From an uncultured Burkholderiaceae bacterium (GTDB lineage Bacteria > Pseudomonadota > Gammaproteobacteria > Burkholderiales > Burkholderiaceae_F), in the NCBI GenBank assembly GCA_937936215.1, contig CALGWX010000008.1:1-5003 (forward strand): a stretch of DNA of 5,003 nt, read 5' to 3'. The translations under genes were made by a program, and so were the position numbers. The notes beneath the pieces are model-generated. The model was not told the origin of the DNA. It searched no databases and saw nothing but the letters and a program-made list of their open reading frames with translations. Position 1 is the stretch's first letter; every line of letters begins with the position of its first letter. This document shows positions 1-5,003 of this stretch, piece by piece.

Positions 1-106
1 GAGAACTCGCCGGCGGCACACCGCCGCCGTGCGCGAGGCGAGGGCAGTCCGGTGGCGCCGCGGCGGCCGCAGCCAGCGAAAGGACCGTCGCCGAGATCGG
101 TAGCAT
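1..106 (-). CDS. Possible divergent gene start with signal-peptide-like N-terminus (partial)
   Basis: A minus-strand frame stays open from an ATG at 106-104 to the window edge, giving 35 codons. It is preceded by GGAGGG (complement of 110-115) three bases upstream, the best Shine-Dalgarno match in the window, though slightly close. The peptide starts MLPISATVLSLAAAAAAPPD, a hydrophobic, alanine-rich stretch that could be a signal peptide, but it lacks the usual positive residues near the start. An in-frame ATG at 133-131 would add nine residues including one Arg (MAAAYSGGR) and would overlap the start codon of the adaptor gene. Third-position GC is about 75%, lower than in the neighbouring genes, and the plus-strand frames here are also open for most of this stretch. 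I do not recognise the product; the call rests on the ribosome site and the hydrophobic start only. Confidence 0.33.
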   Translation of the reverse strand, partial: MLPISATVLSLAAAAAAPPDCPRLAHGGGVPPASS

Positions 107-131
107 CCGCCCTCCGCTGTAGGCTGCTGCC

Positions 132-1385
132 ATGACCGAACCTTCCGCGCCCAAGACGCTCGCCGGGCTGGCGATCGACCGCTCCGCGCCGCCACTGCGC
201 CGCCGCAGGCCGCTGTGGAAGCGCTGGTGGGTGTGGTTGCTGGGGCTCATTGCGGCCGGCGCGGCGGCGGCCTTCGTGCAGCAGCGCGGCCGGCCGCTGC
301 CGGTGGAGATTGCCACGGTGGCCGCGAGCTATCCGTCGCAGGCGCTGGCGGTGCTCAACGCGACCGGCCGCGTGGTCGCGGCGCGGCGCGCGTCGGTGTC
401 GAGCAAGGGCACGGGGCGGCTGGAGTGGCTGGGCGTGCAGGAGGGCCAGCGCGTGTCCGAAGGCGAAGTGATCGCGCGGCTGGAAAACCGCGATGTCGCC
501 GCCAGCCGCGACCAGGCCGCCGCGGCGGTGAAGGCCGCCGAGGCCAATCTCGCGCAGGGCGAGGCGGAGCTGGCCGACGCCGCGGCGGCGCTGAAACGCG
601 CGCGTGAGCTGGCGGCGAAGGAGTTCGTCTCGATCGCCGCGGTCGATGCCGCCGAGGCGCGGTTCAACAAGGCGGCGGCGGCGGTCAAGACGCTGCAGGC
701 GCAGATCGCGGTGGCGCAGGCCAATTTGCGGGCCGCGAGCGTCGCCCTCGACCAGACGCTGATCCGCGCCCCGTTTGCCGGCATCGTGCTGACCAAGAAC
801 GCCAACGTCGGCGACATCCTGACGCCGTTTTCCAGTGCCGCCGGAACCACCGGCGCGGTGGTGACGATGGCCGACATGAGCACGCTCGAGGTCGAGGCCG
901 ACGTCTCGGAGGGGTCGATCGCGAAGATCGCGGTGGGCCAGCCGGCCGAGATCCAGCTCGACGCCTTCCCCGACCTGCGGCTGGGCGGCACCGTCTCGCG
1001 CATCGTGCCCACCGTCGACCGCAGCAAGGCGACGCTGCTGGTGAAGGTGAAGTTCGACGCGATCGACCCGCGCGCGCTGCCGGACATGAGCGCCAAGATC
1101 GCTTTCCTGTCGCGGCCGCTGACGGAAGCCGAGCGCAGGCCGGTGCCGGCGGTGCGGCCCGAGGCCGTGATCCGCGGCGACGGCGGCGAGGCGGTGTTCG
1201 TGGTGCAGCCGGCGGCGGGCGAGAAGGGCGGCGCGGCGGCCGGAAAGGTTGCGCGCACGCCGGTGAAGACCGGCGATCGCATCGGCGACCTGGTCCGCGT
1301 CGAAGGCCTGGCGCCGGGCACGCGCGTCGTCGTGCAGCCGCCGCCGCAACTGGCCGACGGCGCCACCGTCGTGGCAAAGCGTTAG
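132..1385 (+). CDS. MacA/HlyD-type periplasmic adaptor (membrane fusion protein) of an ABC exporter
   Basis: This 417-residue membrane fusion protein would link the inner-membrane ABC transporter to an outer-membrane channel. Residues 1-31 form a basic cytoplasmic tail (PLRRRRPLWKRWW) before a single membrane anchor at about 33-50. The two halves of a lipoyl-like domain lie at about 79-118 (including GRLEWLGVQEGQRVSEGEVIARL) and 208-231 (QTLIRAPFAGIVL, then GDIL). Between them is an alanine-rich heptad stretch at about 122-207, the expected alpha-helical hairpin that contacts the outer-membrane partner. A beta-barrel domain follows at about 252-330 and a membrane-proximal domain at about 337-417, with the usual PxxAV and V.GL..G..VV patterns. 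Length and domain order fit the RND/MacA adaptor family. The ATG at 132 keeps the basic residues in front of the anchor; its ribosome site is weak (AGG at 121-123). The ATPase gene begins 10 bp downstream, which indicates one transcript. The family assignment is firm, the substrate unknown. Confidence 0.93.
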   Translation: MTEPSAPKTLAGLAIDRSAPPLRRRRPLWKRWWVWLLGLIAAGAAAAFVQQRGRPLPVEIATVAASYPSQALAVLNATGRVVAARRASVSSKGTGRLEWLGVQEGQRVSEGEVIARLENRDVAASRDQAAAAVKAAEANLAQGEAELADAAAALKRARELAAKEFVSIAAVDAAEARFNKAAAAVKTLQAQIAVAQANLRAASVALDQTLIRAPFAGIVLTKNANVGDILTPFSSAAGTTGAVVTMADMSTLEVEADVSEGSIAKIAVGQPAEIQLDAFPDLRLGGTVSRIVPTVDRSKATLLVKVKFDAIDPRALPDMSAKIAFLSRPLTEAERRPVPAVRPEAVIRGDGGEAVFVVQPAAGEKGGAAAGKVARTPVKTGDRIGDLVRVEGLAPGTRVVVQPPPQLADGATVVAKR

Positions 1386-1395
1386 GCGGCGGCGG

Positions 1396-2130
1396 ATGGA
1401 CGAGGTCGCCGTCCAGCGCACGCCGCGCGCGGCGCAGAGTGAGGCACTGATCGAGATCCGCCGCGTGGCCAAGAGCTACACGCGCGGCGAGCAGACCGTG
1501 CCAGTGCTCACCGACATCAACCTCGACATCGGGCGCGGCGACTTCGTCGCGCTGATGGGACCGTCGGGCTCCGGCAAGAGCACGCTGCTGAACCTGATCG
1601 CCGGCATCGACAAGCCGGATGCCGGCGCGATCCGCATCGCCGGCGAGGACATCACGCAGCTCGACGAGAGCCAACTGGCGGCGTGGCGGGCGGCCTCGGT
1701 CGGCTTCGTGTTCCAGTTCTACAACCTGATGCCGGTGCTGACCGCGTGGGAGAACGTCGAGCTGCCGCTGCTGCTTACGGCGCTGTCGCGGCGCGAGCGC
1801 GCGCAGCGGGTGGAGACGGTCCTGGCGCTGGTGGGCCTGGCCGACCGGATGGACCACCGGCCGAACGAACTGTCCGGTGGCCAGCAGCAGCGGGTGGCGA
1901 TCGCCCGCGCGGTGGTCACCGACCCGCTGCTGATCATCGCCGACGAGCCCACGGGGGATCTCGACCGCGCCTCGGCGGCGGAGATCCTCGGCCTGCTGAA
2001 CCGCCTAAACGTGGAGCTGGGCAAGACGATCGTCATGGTCACCCACGACCCGCGCGCCGCCGAGGCGGCCCACCACCTGATCTACCTCGACAAGGGGCAG
2101 CTGACGGACACCAGTCCGTTTGCGCACTGA
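1396..2130 (+). CDS. ABC transporter ATPase, MacB/LolD family
   Basis: This 244-residue nucleotide-binding subunit hydrolyses ATP on the cytoplasmic face to drive FtsX-type permeases. All catalytic motifs are present: a probable A-loop Tyr28, Walker A GPSGSGKST at 55-63, Q-loop VFQFYNL with Gln107, signature LSGGQQQR at 159-166, Walker B LLIIADEP at 178-185 with catalytic Glu184, D-loop GDLD at 187-190 and H-loop His217. The stretch LMPVLTAWENVELPLLL after the Q-loop is typical of the MacB/LolD/FtsE group. The protein ends about 25 residues after the H-loop and has no fused membrane domain, so it is a free subunit as in LolD or DevA and unlike MacB itself. The start is the first ATG after the adaptor stop, with only a GGCGGCGG purine-poor leader. 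An N-terminal extension of about 17 residues precedes the first conserved strand, so the true start could be slightly later. Its partners are very likely the two permeases downstream. Confidence 0.96.
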   Translation: MDEVAVQRTPRAAQSEALIEIRRVAKSYTRGEQTVPVLTDINLDIGRGDFVALMGPSGSGKSTLLNLIAGIDKPDAGAIRIAGEDITQLDESQLAAWRAASVGFVFQFYNLMPVLTAWENVELPLLLTALSRRERAQRVETVLALVGLADRMDHRPNELSGGQQQRVAIARAVVTDPLLIIADEPTGDLDRASAAEILGLLNRLNVELGKTIVMVTHDPRAAEAAHHLIYLDKGQLTDTSPFAH

Positions 2131-2414
2131 GCGGCTGCGAATGAAGCGACTCCGCGTCCCGATCTCGCGCCTGCGGCTCTCCGCCGAACGCCTCGGTACG
2201 GCTCCGCTGGCGGGCAGCGACCTCGGGCCGCTCGCGACGATGTCTTCACAGCCTCTGAGTCACCGTCTTCGAATTCAAGTGCGGTGAACGACCGGATTCC
2301 AGGGTTGGCGAGTTCTGACCATCGCGGTCAGGATGATCAGCAGCTTGCGCAAGCAGGCCACGAGGGGCAGGTGGCCATGCGGCCGGGGCGCGGCAGGGGC
2401 GGCGGCGGGCAACG
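2131..2414. other. 284-bp gap between ATPase and first permease
   Basis: This gap is unusually long for the inside of a transporter operon. Its right part (about 2275-2373) reads on the minus strand as an IS110-type transposase tail, listed separately. The left part (2131-2274) contains a short plus-strand open frame at 2141-2287 (48 codons, starting MKRLRVPISR) that matches nothing I recognise and lacks a good ribosome site. The segment 2241-2290 is clearly less GC-rich than the genes around it. I found no convincing -35/-10 pair, so whether the permeases have their own promoter is open. The permease start at 2415 is preceded by GGCGGG at 2404-2409, a weak ribosome site. Confidence 0.6.
2275..2373 (-). 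pseudogene. C-terminal remnant of an IS110-family transposase
   Basis: Read on the minus strand from 2373 to the TGA at 2277-2275, the translation is HLP, then LVACLRKLLIILTAMV (2364-2317), then RTRQPWNPVVHRT and stop. The pattern (L)xACxRKLLxILxAMxR followed by PW a few residues later is the hallmark C-terminal tail of IS110/IS1111-type DEDD transposases. This comparison is from memory of the family, not from a search. About 30 residues of an enzyme normally over 300 residues long remain. The upstream part, including the Transposase_20 domain and the DEDD catalytic domain, is missing, since the permease gene begins 41 bp away on the other strand. The last residues are degenerate compared with the family. 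It is therefore a dead fragment, left by deletion or rearrangement. Confidence 0.62.
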
Positions 2415-3575
2415 ATGTTCTTCCTGAAGCTCGTCGCCCGCAACGCCTTGCGCGCCCGGCTGCGGACGGCGCTGACGGTGCTCGGGCTGGTGATCGCGCT
2501 GGCGGCCTTCGGCCTGCTGCAGACGGTGGTGCAGGCGTGGTACGCGGGGGCCGAGGCGGCCTCGCCGACCCGGCTTGTCACCCGCAACAGCATCTCGCTG
2601 GTGTTCCCGCTGCCGATCTACTACCGCGACCGCATTCGCGCCATCGACGGGGTGCGCAGCGTGGCGGTGTCCAACTGGTTCGGCGGCGTGTGGCGCGACG
2701 AGCGCAGCTTCTTCGCCCAGTTTGCGGTCGACTCGCCGACTTATTTCGCGATGTACCCGGAGTTCGTCTTCAAGCCGGACGAGTGGGCCGACTTCCTGCG
2801 CGACCGCCGCGGTGCCGCGGTCGGCCGGCAGCTGGCGGACCTGTACGGCTTCAAGGTGGGCGACCGGCTGCCGCTGCGCGGCACGATCTACCCCGGCAAC
2901 CACGAGTTCACCATCCGTGCCATCTACGAGGGCCGCGACCCGGGCACGATCACGCGGCAGATGTACTTCCACTACGACTACCTGAACGAGTACCTGCAGC
3001 AGCGCTTCCCGCGCGGTGCCAACAACGTCGGCGTGTTCGTCGTCGACGTGACCGACCCGGCCAAGGTGGCCGACGTGGCGCGGGCCATCGACGCCGAGTT
3101 CGCCAACTCGCTCGCCGAGACGCTGACCGAGACCGAGAAGGCGTTCCAGCTGTCGTTCGTGGCGATGGTCGAGACGATCGTGCAGGTGATCTCCGGCGTC
3201 TCGTACATCGTCATCGCGATCATCCTGGCAGTGGCCGCCAACACGATGGCAATGACCGCGCGCGAGCGGCTGTCGGAGTACGCGACGCTGAAGGCGCTCG
3301 GCTTCGGCCCGCCGTTCGTGGCGCGGCTGATCCTCGCCGAGAGCGTCTTCATCGCCGTGGTCGGCGGGGCGATCGCGATCCTGCTCACGCCGGCGATCGC
3401 CGAGGCGTTCTTCAACTCGGTCGGCCGCACGCTGTTCGTCCGCTTCCGCGTCGAGCCGTCCACCTTTGTTCTCCAGGCGGCGGCTGCGCTCGCGGTCGGC
3501 GTGCTGGCGGCGCTGGTGCCGATGGTCCGCAGCGTGCGGGTGCGGATCGTCGAGGGGCTGCGCCATGTGGGGTGA
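2415..3575 (+). CDS. FtsX/MacB-type ABC transporter permease, first of two (DevC-like)
   Basis: This 386-residue inner-membrane subunit has the four-helix FtsX/MacB layout. The first helix is at about 19-40 after the amphipathic start FFLKLVARNALRARLRTALT. A large periplasmic domain spans about 41-247, and three further helices lie at about 250-278, 303-326 and 350-370. The FtsX signature between helices 2 and 3 is TARERLSEYATLKALGFG (281-298), the segment that contacts the ATPase. The C-terminus, VRSVRVRIVEGLRHVG, matches the usual P-x-RAA-x-x-x-P-V-E-A-L-R ending in degenerate form. The periplasmic domain is rich in aromatics: SNWFGGVWRDERSFFAQFAV at 86-105, then YFAMYPEFVFKPDEWADF and MYFHYDYLNEYL. 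I recall similar NWFGG..(D/E)..FFxQFAVD segments in uncharacterised relatives of DevC. It probably pairs with the second permease and the upstream ATPase. The ATG at 2415 gives the standard family N-terminus, and there is no upstream in-frame ATG nearby. Confidence 0.93.
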   Translation: MFFLKLVARNALRARLRTALTVLGLVIALAAFGLLQTVVQAWYAGAEAASPTRLVTRNSISLVFPLPIYYRDRIRAIDGVRSVAVSNWFGGVWRDERSFFAQFAVDSPTYFAMYPEFVFKPDEWADFLRDRRGAAVGRQLADLYGFKVGDRLPLRGTIYPGNHEFTIRAIYEGRDPGTITRQMYFHYDYLNEYLQQRFPRGANNVGVFVVDVTDPAKVADVARAIDAEFANSLAETLTETEKAFQLSFVAMVETIVQVISGVSYIVIAIILAVAANTMAMTARERLSEYATLKALGFGPPFVARLILAESVFIAVVGGAIAILLTPAIAEAFFNSVGRTLFVRFRVEPSTFVLQAAAALAVGVLAALVPMVRSVRVRIVEGLRHVG

Positions 3576-3716
3576 GCGGACCAGGGGGACGCGATGCCTT
3601 CGGCATCGCGCGCGCACCTCCTTCGGAGCAATTGACGCGCCGGCCTTCCGGCGGCCGGGCGGCCGGCGCGAACGCAACGGCGACGACACCGCTCGCGGCG
3701 AGACGGTCTTGCGGCG
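3576..3716. other. 141-bp gap between the two permeases
   Basis: The gap contains a cluster of three GC-rich inverted repeats (3590-3670, listed separately) and otherwise nothing recognisable. A TTGACG hexamer at 3632-3637 resembles a -35 box, but no -10 match lies 16-18 bp downstream. Upstream of the second permease start the sequence GAGACGGTCTTGCGGCG offers no strong ribosome site. The gap is too short and too repetitive to hold another gene. The plus-strand frame that stays open across it is an alternative reading frame of the first permease's end. Confidence 0.6.
3590..3670. repeat. Cluster of three short inverted repeats (hairpins) between permease genes
   Basis: The first is a perfect 9-bp stem CGCGATGCC/GGCATCGCG (3590-3598 and 3602-3610) with loop TTC. 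The second is a 4-bp stem CTCC/GGAG (3618-3621 and 3625-3628), also with loop TTC. The third is a perfect 10-bp inverted repeat CGCGCCGGCC/GGCCGGCGCG (3636-3645 and 3661-3670) with a 15-base GC-rich loop. The cores CCTTCGG (3597), CCTTCGG (3620) and CCTTCCGG (3644) recur at 23 and 24 bp. No run of T follows any stem, so these are not ordinary intrinsic terminators. They may be extragenic palindromes or RNA structures that protect or tune the transcript between the two permeases. The role is inference; the pairing is directly visible. Confidence 0.6.
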
Positions 3717-4898
3717 ATGAAGCTGCCGCTTTCCTACATCGCCCGCAACCTCTGGGTACGGCGTCTGACGACGGTGCTCACCGCGGGCGGCATGGCGCTG
3801 GTGGTGTTCGTCTTCGCGGCGGTGCTGATGCTGGAAGCGGGGCTGCGGCAGACGCTGGTGGCCACCGGCTCGCCGAACAACGTCTTGGCGATCCGAAAAG
3901 GGGCGGCCACCGAGGTGCAGAGCGGGGTGTCGCGCGAGCAGGCGGCGCTGATCGAGAGCCTGCCGCAGATCGCCCGCGACGCCGCCGGCCGGCCGCGGGT
4001 GTCGAAGGAAGTGGTGGTCCTGAACTCGCTGCCGAAGCGCAACGACGACGCCTCCGCCTCGGCCAAGCGCAGCAACGTGCCGATCCGCGGCGTGCCGCCG
4101 ATGGGGCTGGAATTGCGGCCGCAGGTCAGGATCGTCGAGGGGCGAATGTTTCGCCCCGGCGCCAACGAGATCGTGGTCGGCGCCAGCGTGGCCCGGCAGT
4201 TTGCCGGCGTCGAAATCGGCCAGGCGCTGTCGTTCGCGCAGCGGCAGTGGCAGGTGGTCGGCATCTTCGATGCCGGCCGCACCGCGTTCGATTCCGAGAT
4301 CTGGGGCGACGCCGAGCAGTTGGCGCAGGCGTTCCGCCGCTTCGGCTGGTCGTCGGTGATCGCCGAGCTGGACTCGCCGCAGGCCTTCGACGCGCTGGTG
4401 GCGGCGGTGGCGGCCGAGCCGAGGCTGACGGTCGAGGTCAAGCGCGAGCGGCAGTTCTACGAGGACCAGAGCCGGGCGCTGGCGAACTTCCTGCGCACGC
4501 TAGGGCTGACGCTGTCGGTGATCTTCTCGCTCGGCGCGATCATCGGCGCCGCGATCACGATGTACGCGGCGGTGGCCACGCGCACCGGCGAGATCGGCAC
4601 GTTGCGCGCGCTCGGCTTTGCGCGCCGCTCGATCCTCGCCGCCTTCCTGGTGGAGTCGCTGCTGCTGGCGGCGACCGGCGGCGCGGTCGGGCTGGCGGCG
4701 GCGAGTTTCCTGCAGGCGATCACCATTTCCACCACCAACTTCCAGTCGTTCGCGGAACTGGCGTTTTCCTTCGCGATGACGCCGGCGATCGCCGCCGCGA
4801 GCTTCGCTTTCGCGCTGACCATGGGGCTCATCGGCGGCGTGCTGCCGGCGGTGAAGGCCTCGCGGATGAAGATCGTCGACGCGCTGCGCGCCGACTGA
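3717..4898 (+). CDS. FtsX/MacB-type ABC transporter permease, second of two
   Basis: This 393-residue inner-membrane subunit has the same plan as its neighbour but a quite different sequence. The amphipathic start KLPLSYIARNLWVRRLTTVL leads into helix 1 at about 19-39. A periplasmic domain spans about 40-257, and helices 2-4 lie at about 258-286, 304-332 and 352-377. The FtsX signature is VATRTGEIGTLRALGFARRS (286-305), followed by a canonical C-terminal ending VLPAVKASRMKIVDALRAD. The periplasmic part contains RIVEGRMFRPGANEIVVGAS at 138-157 and a VVGIFDAGRTAFDSEIWGD segment at 180-198, both typical of the MacB periplasmic core fold. It lacks the aromatic-rich segment of the first permease. 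The two are therefore diverged paralogues expected to form a heterodimer, as LolC/LolE do, on the single ATPase. The ATG at 3717 gives the expected N-terminus; the ribosome site is poor. Substrate unknown. Confidence 0.93.
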   Translation: MKLPLSYIARNLWVRRLTTVLTAGGMALVVFVFAAVLMLEAGLRQTLVATGSPNNVLAIRKGAATEVQSGVSREQAALIESLPQIARDAAGRPRVSKEVVVLNSLPKRNDDASASAKRSNVPIRGVPPMGLELRPQVRIVEGRMFRPGANEIVVGASVARQFAGVEIGQALSFAQRQWQVVGIFDAGRTAFDSEIWGDAEQLAQAFRRFGWSSVIAELDSPQAFDALVAAVAAEPRLTVEVKRERQFYEDQSRALANFLRTLGLTLSVIFSLGAIIGAAITMYAAVATRTGEIGTLRALGFARRSILAAFLVESLLLAATGGAVGLAAASFLQAITISTTNFQSFAELAFSFAMTPAIAAASFAFALTMGLIGGVLPAVKASRMKIVDALRAD

Positions 4899-4899
4899 C

Positions 4900-4919
4900 G
4901 GCCGCGCTACGCTCCGGCC
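4900..4919 (+). terminator. Weak hairpin after the second permease
   Basis: A 5-bp stem GGCCG/CGGCC (4900-4904 and 4915-4919) encloses a 10-base loop just 1 bp after the permease stop codon. It is followed by the AT-richer stretch TCAAATTCCGTTT rather than a true T tract. It could be a weak terminator or just intercistronic structure; the next gene starts only 42 bp after the stop, so continued transcription is equally plausible. Confidence 0.25.
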
Positions 4920-4940
4920 TCAAATTCCGTTTCAGCCCCC

Positions 4941-5003
4941 ATGAACCCGTTCCATTGTTTGCTGGCGCTGCTGCTCGTGGTGATCGCCGGCGCGGCGCAG
5001 GCG
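4941..5003 (+). CDS. Start of an exported protein gene (partial, runs off the window)
   Basis: Twenty-one codons are visible from the ATG at 4941 to the window end. They encode a textbook Sec signal peptide: a short start MNPFH, a hydrophobic core CLLALLLVVIAGA and an AQA motif at the last three residues that would be a signal peptidase I site. The n-region has no Lys or Arg, only His. Cys6 is too early and wrongly placed for a lipobox. No clear ribosome site precedes it (TTTCAGCCCCC). It lies 42 bp after the second permease on the same strand, so it may be the last member of the operon, perhaps a periplasmic or outer-membrane partner. Nothing of the mature protein is visible, so no function can be given. 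Confidence 0.65.
   Translation, partial: MNPFHCLLALLLVVIAGAAQA

Noticed and set aside
685..1857. Minus-strand open frame of 390 codons across the adaptor-ATPase junction
   Set aside because: It is Arg/Pro/Ala-rich low-complexity sequence opposite two genes with complete family motifs, so it is a shadow.
2315..2331. Hairpin CTGACC-ATCGC-GGTCAG as a possible regulatory structure
   Set aside because: Only a 6-bp stem, lying inside the transposase remnant and not followed by a T tract; likely incidental.
2343..2354. Perfect 12-bp palindrome GCTTGCGCAAGC as a possible operator
   Set aside because: It falls in the ACLRKL codons of the transposase remnant, so it is explained by that coding sequence, and no promoter is visible beside it.
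3632..3637. TTGACG as a promoter -35 box for the second permease
   Set aside because: The sequence 16-18 bp downstream is GC-only (around 3655) with no -10 resemblance.
2337..3689. Minus-strand open frame of 450 codons covering the first permease
   Set aside because: It is rich in Arg, His, Asp and Gln, the typical antisense shadow of a high-GC gene. The plus strand encodes a clear FtsX-type permease with membrane helices and the family signature.
3466..3720. Plus-strand open frame of 84 codons spanning the permease gap
   Set aside because: It is Arg-rich, starts inside the first permease in another frame and simply runs through the hairpin cluster; no family features.

Overview
The window is high-GC DNA (roughly 70% by eye, with most codons ending in G or C). 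It encodes parts of a Gram-negative envelope-spanning export system. The adaptor protein, the FtsX-type permeases and the GC-rich codon use point to a proteobacterium, most likely a high-GC beta- or gammaproteobacterium. I cannot name the genus from sequence alone.

Layout: the first 106 bases may hold the start of a divergent secreted-protein gene on the minus strand (weak call). Four plus-strand genes follow: a MacA/HlyD-type periplasmic adaptor (132-1385), a MacB/LolD-type ABC ATPase (1396-2130), and two different FtsX/MacB-type permeases (2415-3575 and 3717-4898). A fifth plus-strand gene begins at 4941 with a signal peptide and runs off the window.

The four central genes are best read as one export machine. 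The ATPase would drive a heterodimer of the two four-helix permeases, and the adaptor would couple the inner membrane to an outer-membrane channel that is not encoded here. This resembles MacAB and cyanobacterial DevBCA. It differs in that the ATPase is a free subunit (unlike MacB) and there are two unlike permeases (as in LolCDE). The substrate cannot be read from the sequence.

The spacing is uneven. Adaptor and ATPase are 10 bp apart, but the permeases follow gaps of 284 and 141 bp. The first gap holds what looks like the C-terminal tail of a dead IS110-family transposase on the minus strand. The second holds a cluster of three short GC-rich inverted repeats spaced about 23-24 bp apart. No RNA gene, CRISPR array or intact mobile element was seen. 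The system belongs to a known superfamily. The less ordinary features are the gap contents and the split, heterodimeric architecture.
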